Shown piece by piece: positions 53,901 to 60,918 of a stretch of 64,000 nt of DNA. The position numbers were made by a program, and so were the translations under genes. The notes below the pieces were generated by a model. It saw nothing but the letters and a program-made list of their open reading frames with translations. It did no database searches and was not told where the DNA came from. The stretch's first letter is position 1; each line of letters starts with the position of its first letter. Source of the DNA: Lentisphaerota bacterium. GTDB lineage: Bacteria; Verrucomicrobiota; Kiritimatiellia; UBA8416; JAIOPI01. Location of the stretch: positions 156,671 through 220,670 of the forward strand of contig JAIOPI010000021.1 of the NCBI GenBank assembly GCA_021413965.1, given 5' to 3'.

Positions 53901-56525
53901 CGGCGTCGTTCCCGTGACGGCCGTCGTGCTGGAGCCCGTTGCGCTGGCCACCTGGTCCTGCGCGCCGGCTGAGAGCACGCCGCTATATTCCATCACCACC
54001 GCCGCCGCGCGAAGCGAGTTGGCCAGCGTGATGGCCACCGCGGTGCCGGCGGCGGAGGCATTGGGGGCGTACCAGATTTCGGTGGTCGTCCCGCTGCCGT
54101 TGGCGGCTTGCGACACGCGCGACCAGATCACCCCCGTCTGGGTGACGGCGGTCACGCGATTGGCGCTTGTTCCGCGCGTGGAGATCACGGCCACCAGCGA
54201 GTTGCCAGTCACCGGCGTCGAACCGAGTGTCACCGTGAAGGCGGCGGCGCCACTGCCGCTGTTTCCAGTCGCGGTCTGGACGCGCGCGACGGTACGGGCC
54301 AGGGCGTTCTGGTCTCCAACGTTCCGGCCGGCCAGGGTCACGCTTCCCGACAGGGAGAGACTCGCGCCATCGAGATCGTTGTCGAGTGTCAGAATCCCGG
54401 CCTCGGCTTCCGTCGAGCCGTCATACTCCCGCATCCCCGACACGATCACAGGCAGAGCGGTGATGGTCGCCGTGGTGGTGGGCGGTGTCAGGCTGTAATT
54501 GTCCGAATCGTCACCGGCGAGGGTCAGCCCGATGATGGTCACGGTCTTGCCTGTTCCCGCATGCTTGTCCGCGAATGTGCCAACGGGACTGTTCGCGCTG
54601 ATCGTTACGGTGTCGCCACCGATCACACCGACCAGGGACATGCTGCCGGTGTCAACCGTCGCCGTCGTGGTGGCATCGTAGGTCTTGTTGCCGGCCGTGA
54701 TGCCGGTGACGGTCAGGGGCTTGGCGGTAATCGTCGCGGTCGCCAGGGCCGTGGCGTTGGCCGTGTAATTGCCGGAGTCGGTACCGCTGATGGCGATCCC
54801 CGTTACGGTGACCGGCTTGCCCGTACCGACGAACGGGTCCGCAAAATTGGCCGCCGCATAGCTCGTGGTCAACGAGTCGCCGCCGAGGCGATTGTCCGAC
54901 AGCGTGACCGTGGCGGCCGTCGTGCCGTCATACACTCTGCTGATACCCGTCGCGCTCACGGTCAGTGCTCGAGCGGTGATATCGGCGGTGGTGGAGGGCT
55001 GGGTCAGCGAGTAGTTGGTGGCGTCCGTGCCGCTGATGGAGAGGCCGCTGACGCTGACCGCCTTGCCCGTGCCGACGATCTCGTTCACAAAGCTGCCCGT
55101 GGCGCCGGCGACGCTGAGGGTCACGCTGTCGCCGCTGACGACTCCGACGAGTGCGGCGCTGCCCGTATTGAGGGTGGCGGTGGTGTTGCCGTCGTAGGTC
55201 TTGCTGCTGGCGGTGACGCCCGACACGGTGAGCGCCTTGACGGTGATGTTGGCGGTGGTGGAGGGCTGGGTCAGCGAGTAGTTTCCGGCATTCGCGCCGC
55301 TCAAGGAAAGACCGCTGACGGTGACAATCTTGCCTGTTCCGGCCGTCTCGGTCGCGAAGGCCCCCACGGCGCTCCCGGTGTTCAAGGTCACGGCGTCACC
55401 GCTCAGGACCCCGACCAGGGCGGCACTGCCGGTGTTGACGGTGGCGGAGGTATTGCCGTCATAGGTCTTGCCGTTGGCCGTAATGCCGGAGACGGTCAGC
55501 GTGGCTTGGGAGATGGTGAATGACGTGCTCGTGGCCCCGGTGAGGCTCGCGCCGCTGGCAGCGAAGGTCAGGCCGGAGCCGATTTGCCGAATCACGAGGT
55601 CATTGAACGTTGCCTTGCCGGTCGCGTCGGTGGTGCGCGTAGCGGTTCCACTGTAGAGGCTGCTGCCGGAAAGTGCCAAGGTGATGGCCGTCCCACTTTG
55701 CGAAACGTTGTTGCCGAACTGGTCCTGAATCTGCACGACGACGTTCGCCATGGTCTGTCCCGACATGGTGTCGGCAGGCGGCGTGGTGAAAGCGAGCGTC
55801 GATGCCGGTCCGGCGACTTCCGTCAGCGCGCCCATATTGGTGCCCGCCGTGATCCCGGATGACGTTCCTGACTTGGTGATGTTCCCGGTGGCCAACGGGG
55901 TCCCGGCTGTCGGTCTCACTTTGATCCCGGACCACGTCAGGCGTGACCGTGCTTTGGGACTGCCGCCGTTCGAATCCTGCGAACTGACTGTGATCGTGAT
56001 GGTGCTGGCGGTGACGGTTGCATTGGGGCTGCTGAGTATGAGGAGGGCGCCGCTGCCCGCGTCCAGGCGTGTGACGGCCACCGAAACCGCGGCGCTGGTG
56101 TCGAAGACGAACCCTGACGGCGCATTGAGCACGATCGTGCCGGTCCCGATGTCGCGATTGGCACCCTCACTCACGACGGGGCCGGTCAACGCCGTGTACG
56201 TCCCGCCCGCGGTGTTCGCCGAAATGCTGGACCCGCCCGTGGCCGTGGTCAGCGAGACCGCGCCACTGGCCGTTGTCGCGGTGAGCGCAAGGCCTGCGGC
56301 CAATACTAAGGATGCGACACCGATGGTGGACGGGCGCTGGCGTCGGAATAGATTACATTCGCGGTCCTGGGAATCCCTCGTTACGGAGAGGCCGGGAGGG
56401 CATCCAGCTCGTGGGTCACGGCCTGCTGACAGGGCCACCAAACGGAGAAACTGGATGGGGCACGAACTCCAGAAGAACCTCGAAAGACGAACTCCTCGGC
56501 GCGTTGCCGCCGTCAATGCCTGCAT
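50955..56525 (-). CDS. Giant secreted YDG-repeat, Calx-beta and beta-helix protein
   Basis: About 1856 residues. A hydrophobic segment (IGVASLVLAAGLALTATTASGA, ~68-90) looks like a signal peptide set unusually deep, so the true start is uncertain; ATG 56525 is used, but no start codon nearer the hydrophobic segment is in frame. Next come repeated ~80-residue YDG modules (SGITANGKTYDGNTSAT and relatives, ~340-690 and again ~980-1065), with a ~210-residue domain inserted in one of them (~740-960). Two Calx-beta domains (~1080-1305, TVTIVDED and ATVTILDDD ends), a fibronectin/Ig-like part (~1305-1500) and a right-handed beta-helix with DUF1565-type onset (STTGSDVSGEGSPARPFATL, ~1510-1800) follow. 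Probably an adhesin or surface-layer component. It converges on PrpD with only 4 nt between stops. Confidence 0.75.
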   Translation of the reverse strand: MQALTAATRRGVRLSRFFWSSCPIQFLRLVALSAGRDPRAGCPPGLSVTRDSQDRECNLFRRQRPSTIGVASLVLAAGLALTATTASGAVSLTTATGGSSISANTAGGTYTALTGPVVSEGANRDIGTGTIVLNAPSGFVFDTSAAVSVAVTRLDAGSGALLILSSPNATVTASTITITVSSQDSNGGSPKARSRLTWSGIKVRPTAGTPLATGNITKSGTSSGITAGTNMGALTEVAGPASTLAFTTPPADTMSGQTMANVVVQIQDQFGNNVSQSGTAITLALSGSSLYSGTATRTTDATGKATFNDLVIRQIGSGLTFAASGASLTGATSTSFTISQATLTVSGITANGKTYDGNTSATVNTGSAALVGVLSGDAVTLNTGSAVGAFATETAGTGKIVTVSGLSLSGANAGNYSLTQPSTTANITVKALTVSGVTASSKTYDGNTTATLNTGSAALVGVVSGDSVTLSVAGATGSFVNEIVGTGKAVSVSGLSISGTDATNYSLTQPSTTADITARALTVSATGISRVYDGTTAATVTLSDNRLGGDSLTTSYAAANFADPFVGTGKPVTVTGIAISGTDSGNYTANATALATATITAKPLTVTGITAGNKTYDATTTATVDTGSMSLVGVIGGDTVTISANSPVGTFADKHAGTGKTVTIIGLTLAGDDSDNYSLTPPTTTATITALPVIVSGMREYDGSTEAEAGILTLDNDLDGASLSLSGSVTLAGRNVGDQNALARTVARVQTATGNSGSGAAAFTVTLGSTPVTGNSLVAVISTRGTSANRVTAVTQTGVIWSRVSQAANGSGTTTEIWYAPNASAAGTAVAITLANSLRAAAVVMEYSGVLSAGAQDQVASATGSSTTAVTGTTPSTSQGNELWIGGVGLVSSSYTLGTPNNAFVAVANAQSSNSTAANNAKVYAMEKIVSATGAAASGGTVSSSSPWSGAVATFKTSPTVLGGSAAGNYTVTGLGGTVTVTARPVTVSGITASNKTYDGTTEATLNTAAAALVGVISPDLVTLNTSGGTGAFADPTAGTGKTVFISGLVLDGADAGNYDLTQPTTTATITSPLTTVQFDRAATTWPETSSPAGILITVSNPSASTITVNYSITDGTADNGGSRSDYTLANGTVSMAPGVTSTTLYVNVVNDARDEDDETFQIQLSYPVNAGLGSTTTHTVTIVDEDPLPEIFFVGAPYTVAEAAGSKTITVIISRDTDKDVRVWYATSDGTAVAGSDFTTVAGNTRWPPPSSGTTKTWTIPIANDGRAEGDQYFSVCLVDTQNCSIPVTSACATVTILDDDVAPTVTSGSGVTYTSPFEASLGGLLTSTGTAATAVSFYWGPINGETDQNLWTESRSLGGMNPGAFSTIISNLIAGQTYYYAAFATNSAGEAWSDVETFIGRGNEAPVILDSSVTNAAVTAAATNYTGPTPQLVAGLPLPTWTLDSATAALGATINPVSGVVTWTNPVYASTPYTMTIVASNAVGVDSASWRLRVVPGGSAVYVSTTGSDVSGEGSPARPFATLTNAIAQRGTLTNIYVAAGTYVIAGNARLNSTEGLCIAGGYSPDFFTHDVATWSTILDGANVVRSTSLLGGSGRCEGLVLQRFAGATPLFSQVSAMALAQCLVRNNAMGTAGFDMQEGGQLSLDRCRFFDNGYANGGNLVQGVNAAWTLTMVNSLFANSTGGARVCEAQGGTVDITAVNCTFYNSTHTDSGVSYWHPSGPSVAHSQTFINCLFWTANNGATPVKDAGTLGTVTIEHCVFQTSGGSPWDIEDATLGLDANVTGVLAVPFVSTSTSQSIGFKPGRASPTRNAGQATTENALVPLTDILGEPRLGQTDIGAFEWTTPDTTVFSFR

Positions 56526-57036
56526 GCTCACGTGATGTCATTCCAAAGGAGGGCATCCCTTCTTCGCTACAAATCGCCGCCCTGTCGCGCCTAGGACGTC
56601 CTCCGCGCGGAGCAGTGTCGGCTGAAGTAGGCATCCGCTATCCCGGGCCCTCACTAACTTTCAAACCGGGTTGCGTGATGCGCACTGCGCCCAGCTTAGC
56701 TAAGGTCGTGCCATCTCATCGAAAGGGGGGAAAGTGGGGGAAAATCGACGAAATCAGGGCGAAAACGTGCGGGATACTTTCTGTCTACAACTGCATACAA
56801 CGAAGCGGAATTCGAACAAACAGGGGGTGTTTTTTTGTGGGGGAGCGTAAAGTTGAACACTTGAAGAGATGAACAGTTGAAGTTCAGCAACGTGAAAAAC
56901 AGGCTAAAAACCGTCGGAAAACCTAACAAGGCGGGGCGTGCGCTTGCCGAGGAGGCAGGCTGCCCGTGGAGGATGCCTTGCCCGCGCACGGCACGAGCGA
57001 TATCCGGGTTCGCTGGCTCGGCTCAGCGGTGCGCGG
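56526..57036. other. Intergenic stretch without a supported gene, upstream of the YDG protein
   Basis: About 510 nt, less GC-rich than its surroundings. At 56851-56890 it holds spaced TTGAA/GAACA words (on the minus strand TTCAAC-type repeats). The minus strand has a TTGTAT...TATCCC pair near 56770-56800 that could drive the YDG gene. Open frames across it are short and low-complexity, so I call none. Confidence 0.4.
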
Positions 57037-57927
57037 TCAGGCCCACAGCGAGGGGGGGTATTCGCCGCTTGCGATCAGCGCCCGGATGGCTGCCACCACA
57101 TCGGCCTTTTCTTCGGGATAGGTCACGCCGAACCACTGGGACGGGGTCTCCAGAACGGTGCAGCTCGCCTGCCCGCGCGCGATCAGGGTGTTGACGACGG
57201 TGGGGACAAAGTACTCGGCCTTGGGATTGCCGGCGCTTTCATCCAGGAAGGTGCGGAACTCCTGGCGCAGGTGCGCAAAGAACGACGGCTTGAACCCCCA
57301 CAGGTTCATAGAGACGATCTCATCGCCTGTGAGTAGCCGGTCCCCGCAGCGGGCGCCCCCGTCAGTCTTGACGATGTTCGTCAGTTCCTCGACGCCCGTG
57401 AGCGTGCCGTTCGCAGACGACGCGCAGACACCGCGCGCGACGTGTCCGTGGGCGGAGAGCGTGTTGCGCAGAATATAGCCGACCATGGCGTAGTGGTTGG
57501 GCTCGGAGGCGGTGCGGTCGAGAAAGGCGGCGAGCTTGCGGTAGGATTCGGCACCGTAGAAGTCATCCGCGTTGATCACGGCGAAGGGCGTGGTGATGGC
57601 CGCGGCGGCACTGAGCGTGGCGTGGCCCGTGCCCCAGGGCTTCTTGCGCTCCGCCGGCACCGTATAGCCTGCGGGGATGTCGGCCAGGTCCTGCAGCGCA
57701 TAGCCGATCTCGATATGACCTTCCAGGCGCGAACTGATGACGGCCTTGAAGTCCTTCTCGATCTCGTGGCGGATGACGAAGACGACCTTGGTGAAGCCGG
57801 CGCGTCGCGCGTCGTAGACCGAATAATCCAGGATGAACTCTCCGGATGGACCAAACGGATCCATCTGCTTCAGGCCGCCGTAGCGGCTGCCAATTCCAGC
57901 GGCGAGAACGAGCAAGGTCTTGTTCAT
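57037..57927 (-). CDS. Nucleotidyltransferase (sugar-1-phosphate NTP transferase family)
   Basis: 296 residues. The N-terminal LLVLAAGIGSRYGGLKQMDPFG is the Rossmann-like nucleotide-binding loop with its conserved Lys; VINADDFYGAESY is the metal-binding Asp block; later NLWGFKPSFF and VTYPEEKADVV fit glucose-1-phosphate-type NTP transferases. It would join a sugar phosphate to a nucleotide, but the sugar is unknown. The next gene upstream on the same strand is an NAD-dependent epimerase, suggesting sugar-nucleotide metabolism. A repeat element separates the two. Confidence 0.8.
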   Translation of the reverse strand: MNKTLLVLAAGIGSRYGGLKQMDPFGPSGEFILDYSVYDARRAGFTKVVFVIRHEIEKDFKAVISSRLEGHIEIGYALQDLADIPAGYTVPAERKKPWGTGHATLSAAAAITTPFAVINADDFYGAESYRKLAAFLDRTASEPNHYAMVGYILRNTLSAHGHVARGVCASSANGTLTGVEELTNIVKTDGGARCGDRLLTGDEIVSMNLWGFKPSFFAHLRQEFRTFLDESAGNPKAEYFVPTVVNTLIARGQASCTVLETPSQWFGVTYPEEKADVVAAIRALIASGEYPPSLWA

Positions 57928-57973
57928 CTATGGTGTCCTCGTGACCGTCTGAAGCTCTTGCGGAAGGAATCTC

Positions 57974-58125
57974 CCGCAGAGGCGCAGAGGGCGTGGCGGT
58001 TGTTTTTTCCAGCCCGCACCGGTGAGAGGCCGGTTGGGGCCGAACGTGACATTCCAAGTCCACGAACCGCCCTCTCAGCGGTTCGTGGATAAGTCAAACG
58101 CTCCGTGAACTCTGCGCCTCTGCGG
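57974..58125. repeat. Inverted-repeat element between the transferase and epimerase genes
   Basis: Perfect 16-bp terminal arms: CCGCAGAGGCGCAGAG (57974-57989) and its complement (58110-58125), enclosing 120 nt that carry a second, perfect 11-bp hairpin CCACGAACCGC...GCGGTTCGTGG (58060-58088, 7-nt loop). The layout suggests a dispersed miniature repeat rather than a terminator: no T tract is present on either side. Small enough to be non-coding. Confidence 0.5.
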
Positions 58126-58203
58126 CATCATCCGATCCGGAACGCAACAGCATTCCCGGCGTGCGACGTTGCATATTGGATGCTCAATGATGCCCGGAGT
58201 CCG

Positions 58204-59262
58204 TCAAAACAGTTTCTTGATCAACCCCAGCGCGCCCTGCTTCCACGGCACCCGGTGGGACACGCCGGACTGGTTTTCAAAGGTGTGCATCTTCGCCAGG
58301 TACCATTCGAAATTGCGCACCAACGCCTGCTTGTTGGAAAAGCGCGGCTGCCAGTCGAGCGCGCGCTGCGCCTTCTCAATCGACACAAAGGAATCTTCGC
58401 AGGCCGTTTCATAGACCCACTTGTAGAGCGGCGACAGCTTGAGCGCCTCGAGGATGCGCAAGGCCCAGATGACAGGCGTGGCCGGAAACCCGATGATGCG
58501 CTTACCGTGGCCGGCGCGATCGAGCACCGCCTGGTAGTCTTCCTTCATCGTGGTGAACTCCTTCGCCCCGATGTTGAAGACGTCATCGACCTTGGCGCGA
58601 TCCAGCGTCAGGCAGCGGTAAATGGCGTCGCAGAGATCCTCCACGTCGAGCAGCTGGTAGCGGTTGTTGCCGCTGCCGATCATGGGGAAGTTGTGGCCGT
58701 CCTTGGCCCAGTCATAGAGCAGGGCAAACACGCCCAATCGCTCGGGTCCCACAAAAGACTTGGGTCGGATGATGGACACACACAGGCCTTTGCGCCGCGC
58801 CTCGGCACACAGGGCTTCGGCCTCGATCTTGGCGATGCCATAGGGCCCCACGCCGACCATCTTGTCCGTCTCGACCAGGGGGTGATGGTCCGGAATGCCG
58901 TACACGGCCGTGCTGGAAATGTGGACGAAGCGCTCGACGCCGCAGGCTTGGGCGGACTCCAGCAGGTTGCGGGTGCCATCGATGTCGATGGAGAGGATTT
59001 CCTGCTTCGTGTAGAGCGGCAGTGCGGCGGCGGTGTGTACGACCCAGCGCACGCCTTGCATGGCGCGATCGACGGCGGCGCGGTCGCGGATGTCGCCTTT
59101 GACAGCCTTGACGCGATCCTTTTCGGGATAATCGAAGTCCGCGATGTCGAACGACACGATGTCGGTCACGCCCTGCCCGAGCAGGTAGCGGACGAGATTG
59201 ATGCCGAGAAAGCCGGCGCCGCCGGAGATGAAGACCTTGCCTTGCGCTGACGCTGCACTCAT
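58204..59262 (-). CDS. NAD-dependent epimerase/dehydratase (extended SDR family)
   Basis: 352 residues. VFISGGAGFLGINLVRYLL is the NAD-binding motif, ISSTAVYG carries the catalytic Ser/Thr region and GPYGIAKIEAE the Tyr-x-x-x-Lys pair. NNRYQLLDVEDLCDAIYRC is the usual substrate-side block. Acts on a nucleotide sugar or a similar hydroxy/keto substrate in the cytoplasm; the exact reaction cannot be assigned. ATG 59262 has AAGGGA 8 nt upstream and the long upstream frame is not needed. The gap beyond 59262 holds the palindromic repeat elements. Confidence 0.85.
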   Translation of the reverse strand: MSAASAQGKVFISGGAGFLGINLVRYLLGQGVTDIVSFDIADFDYPEKDRVKAVKGDIRDRAAVDRAMQGVRWVVHTAAALPLYTKQEILSIDIDGTRNLLESAQACGVERFVHISSTAVYGIPDHHPLVETDKMVGVGPYGIAKIEAEALCAEARRKGLCVSIIRPKSFVGPERLGVFALLYDWAKDGHNFPMIGSGNNRYQLLDVEDLCDAIYRCLTLDRAKVDDVFNIGAKEFTTMKEDYQAVLDRAGHGKRIIGFPATPVIWALRILEALKLSPLYKWVYETACEDSFVSIEKAQRALDWQPRFSNKQALVRNFEWYLAKMHTFENQSGVSHRVPWKQGALGLIKKLF

Positions 59263-59388
59263 GCGTGTATTCCCTTCAAACAGAGGCCGAACTGTAGCGC
59301 GTTCACCGCCGCAAGGCAATGCCGGGACACATGCCATCACGGCCAGGCGCATGACGCGTCTGGGCCGGCGCGAAGAGGGGGGGGGTGA

Positions 59389-59580
59389 CCGTGAATGTGG
59401 TGGGCGTTTGGTGCGCATCGGGGGCGGCGATCTTGCCAGATCGCGGCGTTGCGTGAGGCGGCGCATACCAGGAGTATGGCGCCACCTCACGCGCCTTGCG
59501 CTCTGGCAAGCTTACCGCCCCGATGCGCATCCCGCCCGCGGCGGGGCGGGCACCCAAACGCCCACCACGTTTGCCCTCGC
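59389..59580 (-). repeat. Palindromic intergenic repeat element, copy A (REPIN/MITE-like)
   Basis: 192 bp, the same element as copy B in opposite orientation. Ends carry GTGGTGGGCGTTTGG in inverted form (59397-59411 and 59554-59568). The interior folds on itself: TGCGCATCGGGG with CCCCGATGCGCA, CTTGCCAGA with TCTGGCAAG, and GCGTGAGG...GCGCATAC with its near-complement, meeting at an apex around 59469-59473. Confidence 0.75.
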
Positions 59581-59724
59581 GTTGCGCCCCGCGCCGGTGT
59601 GCCCCTCGAGGACTCGGGGCAGGCGGGGCGTTCGCGAGTTCGGATTTGGGCAATGGGTGTGTCATCAGCCCATCAGTTTCTCTGCTCCAAACTCGCCGTC
59701 GACCCGTCTGCCACGGGGCGACTG
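59581..59724. other. Spacer between the two palindromic elements
   Basis: 144 nt, GC-rich, with no convincing gene, promoter or repeat. Reading frames crossing it are artefacts of the flanking repeats. Confidence 0.4.
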
Positions 59725-59914
59725 GCGAGGGCAAACGTGGTGGGCGTTTGGCTTCGCGCCGCAGGCGCGATGCGCAAATGGAACGACCAGTTTGCCCTAG
59801 CCTCAAGGCGTCGACGGCGGTGCTGTACTCCGGGTACGCACCGACGGCGAGAACGCAGAGGATGGGGCGAAATGGCCGTTCCATTTGCGCACCAAACGCC
59901 CACCACATTCACGG
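59725..59914 (+). repeat. Palindromic intergenic repeat element, copy B (REPIN/MITE-like)
   Basis: 190 bp, head-to-head with copy A. The first 27 bp equal the complement of 59554-59580, and the last 29 bp (59886-59914) equal the complement of 59389-59417. Inner arms TGCGCAAATGGAACG (59771-59785) and its exact complement (59877-59891) pair, and the apex TACTCCGGGTA (59826-59836) matches TACTCCTGGTA of copy A. Confidence 0.75.
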
Positions 59915-59965
59915 GCAGCGTCCCATTGTAAGGCGCGTCGCGCGCCGGGGCTCGCGCTCCGGCGC

Positions 59966-59994
59966 TTGCTTCAACCGCTGGAATTCGCTATGTC
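59966..59994 (+). promoter_or_regulatory. Promoter giving a leaderless transcript of the ferritin-VIT1 gene
   Basis: TTGCTT (59966-59971), 17-nt spacer, TATGTC (59989-59994), then 6 nt to the ATG at 60001. No ribosome-binding sequence. It starts about 50 nt beyond repeat copy B. Confidence 0.5.
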
Positions 59995-60000
59995 ACATCG

Positions 60001-60882
60001 ATGGCCTATTCAGAACATGCGATCCGGCAGCTCATCCTCGCCCAGGGCAACGAGATCACGGAATCCTTGATCTACGATCGCATTGCCGCCCGCACAAGCG
60101 ACCCCAACAACCGCCAGGTGCTCGAGCGCATCGCGAACGAGGAGCGCCGGCACTACGACATCCTGAAGCGGATCACGGGTCACGACGCCCGCCCCAACCT
60201 CGTCAAGGTTGCCTGGTTCTCCTTCGTCACGCGCCTCTTCGGCCTCTCCTTCGGCCTGCGCCTCATGGAGCAGGGGGAGGAGCTCGCCGGCCAGGTCTAC
60301 GAGGCCCTGCAGGGCGAAGTCGCCGACACGCGCGCCCTGCTTGCCGACGAGCAGAAGCACGAAACCGAGCTACTCGACCTGATCGAAGAGGAGCGCATCG
60401 AGTATGCCGGCTCCATGGTGCTCGGCCTCAACGATGCCCTCATGGAACTCACCGGCGCCCTCGCCGGCTTGACATTCGCCCTGCAGAACTCGCACCTGAT
60501 TGCCATCACCGGGTTCATCACCGGCGTGGCGGCCTCCATGTCCATGGCCGCGTCGGAGTTCCTGTCCGCGCGCGAAGATGCGGACATCGAAACCACCAAG
60601 AAACCGCTCAAGTCCGCGGCGTATACCGGCGTCGCCTACATCGTGACCGTCCTGATTCTCATCAGCCCCTACATGATCCTGAACAACGTGTACCTGTCGG
60701 CGGCCGTCATGCTGACGCTCAGCGTGCTGATCATTCTCGCCTACAATTTCTACATCACCACGGCCAAGGGCCTGAAGCTCTGGCGGCGGTTCTTCGAGAT
60801 GGCCGGCATCTCGCTGTGCGTCGCGCTGATCAGCTTTGGCGTCGGCATCCTGATCCGGACCTTTATCCATATCGACGTGTAG
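60001..60882 (+). CDS. Ferritin-like/VIT1 fusion, probable iron (manganese) exporter of MbfA type
   Basis: 293 residues. An N-terminal ferritin-like domain (~1-125) shows di-iron ligands in NEITESLIY, NEERRHYD (E-x-x-H) and DEQKHETE (E-x-x-H). The C-terminal part (~145-293) is a VIT1/CCC1-type transporter with about five helices (YAGSMVLGLNDALMELTGAL; SMSMAASEFLSAREDA). The same fusion, known as MbfA or erythrin-VIT1, exports iron in alphaproteobacteria. It probably protects the cell from excess Fe2+ at the inner membrane. The gene stands alone with a leaderless-type promoter. Confidence 0.8.
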   Translation: MAYSEHAIRQLILAQGNEITESLIYDRIAARTSDPNNRQVLERIANEERRHYDILKRITGHDARPNLVKVAWFSFVTRLFGLSFGLRLMEQGEELAGQVYEALQGEVADTRALLADEQKHETELLDLIEEERIEYAGSMVLGLNDALMELTGALAGLTFALQNSHLIAITGFITGVAASMSMAASEFLSAREDADIETTKKPLKSAAYTGVAYIVTVLILISPYMILNNVYLSAAVMLTLSVLIILAYNFYITTAKGLKLWRRFFEMAGISLCVALISFGVGILIRTFIHIDV

Positions 60883-60918
60883 GCCGCCGGTCGCCCCCGC
60901 GCGGCAGAGGAGATGTGC

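Noticed and set aside
53330..55500. Regular repeats considered as a CRISPR array
   Set aside because: Period is about 240 nt and the repeats encode YDG modules in one frame; no short identical direct repeats and no cas genes.
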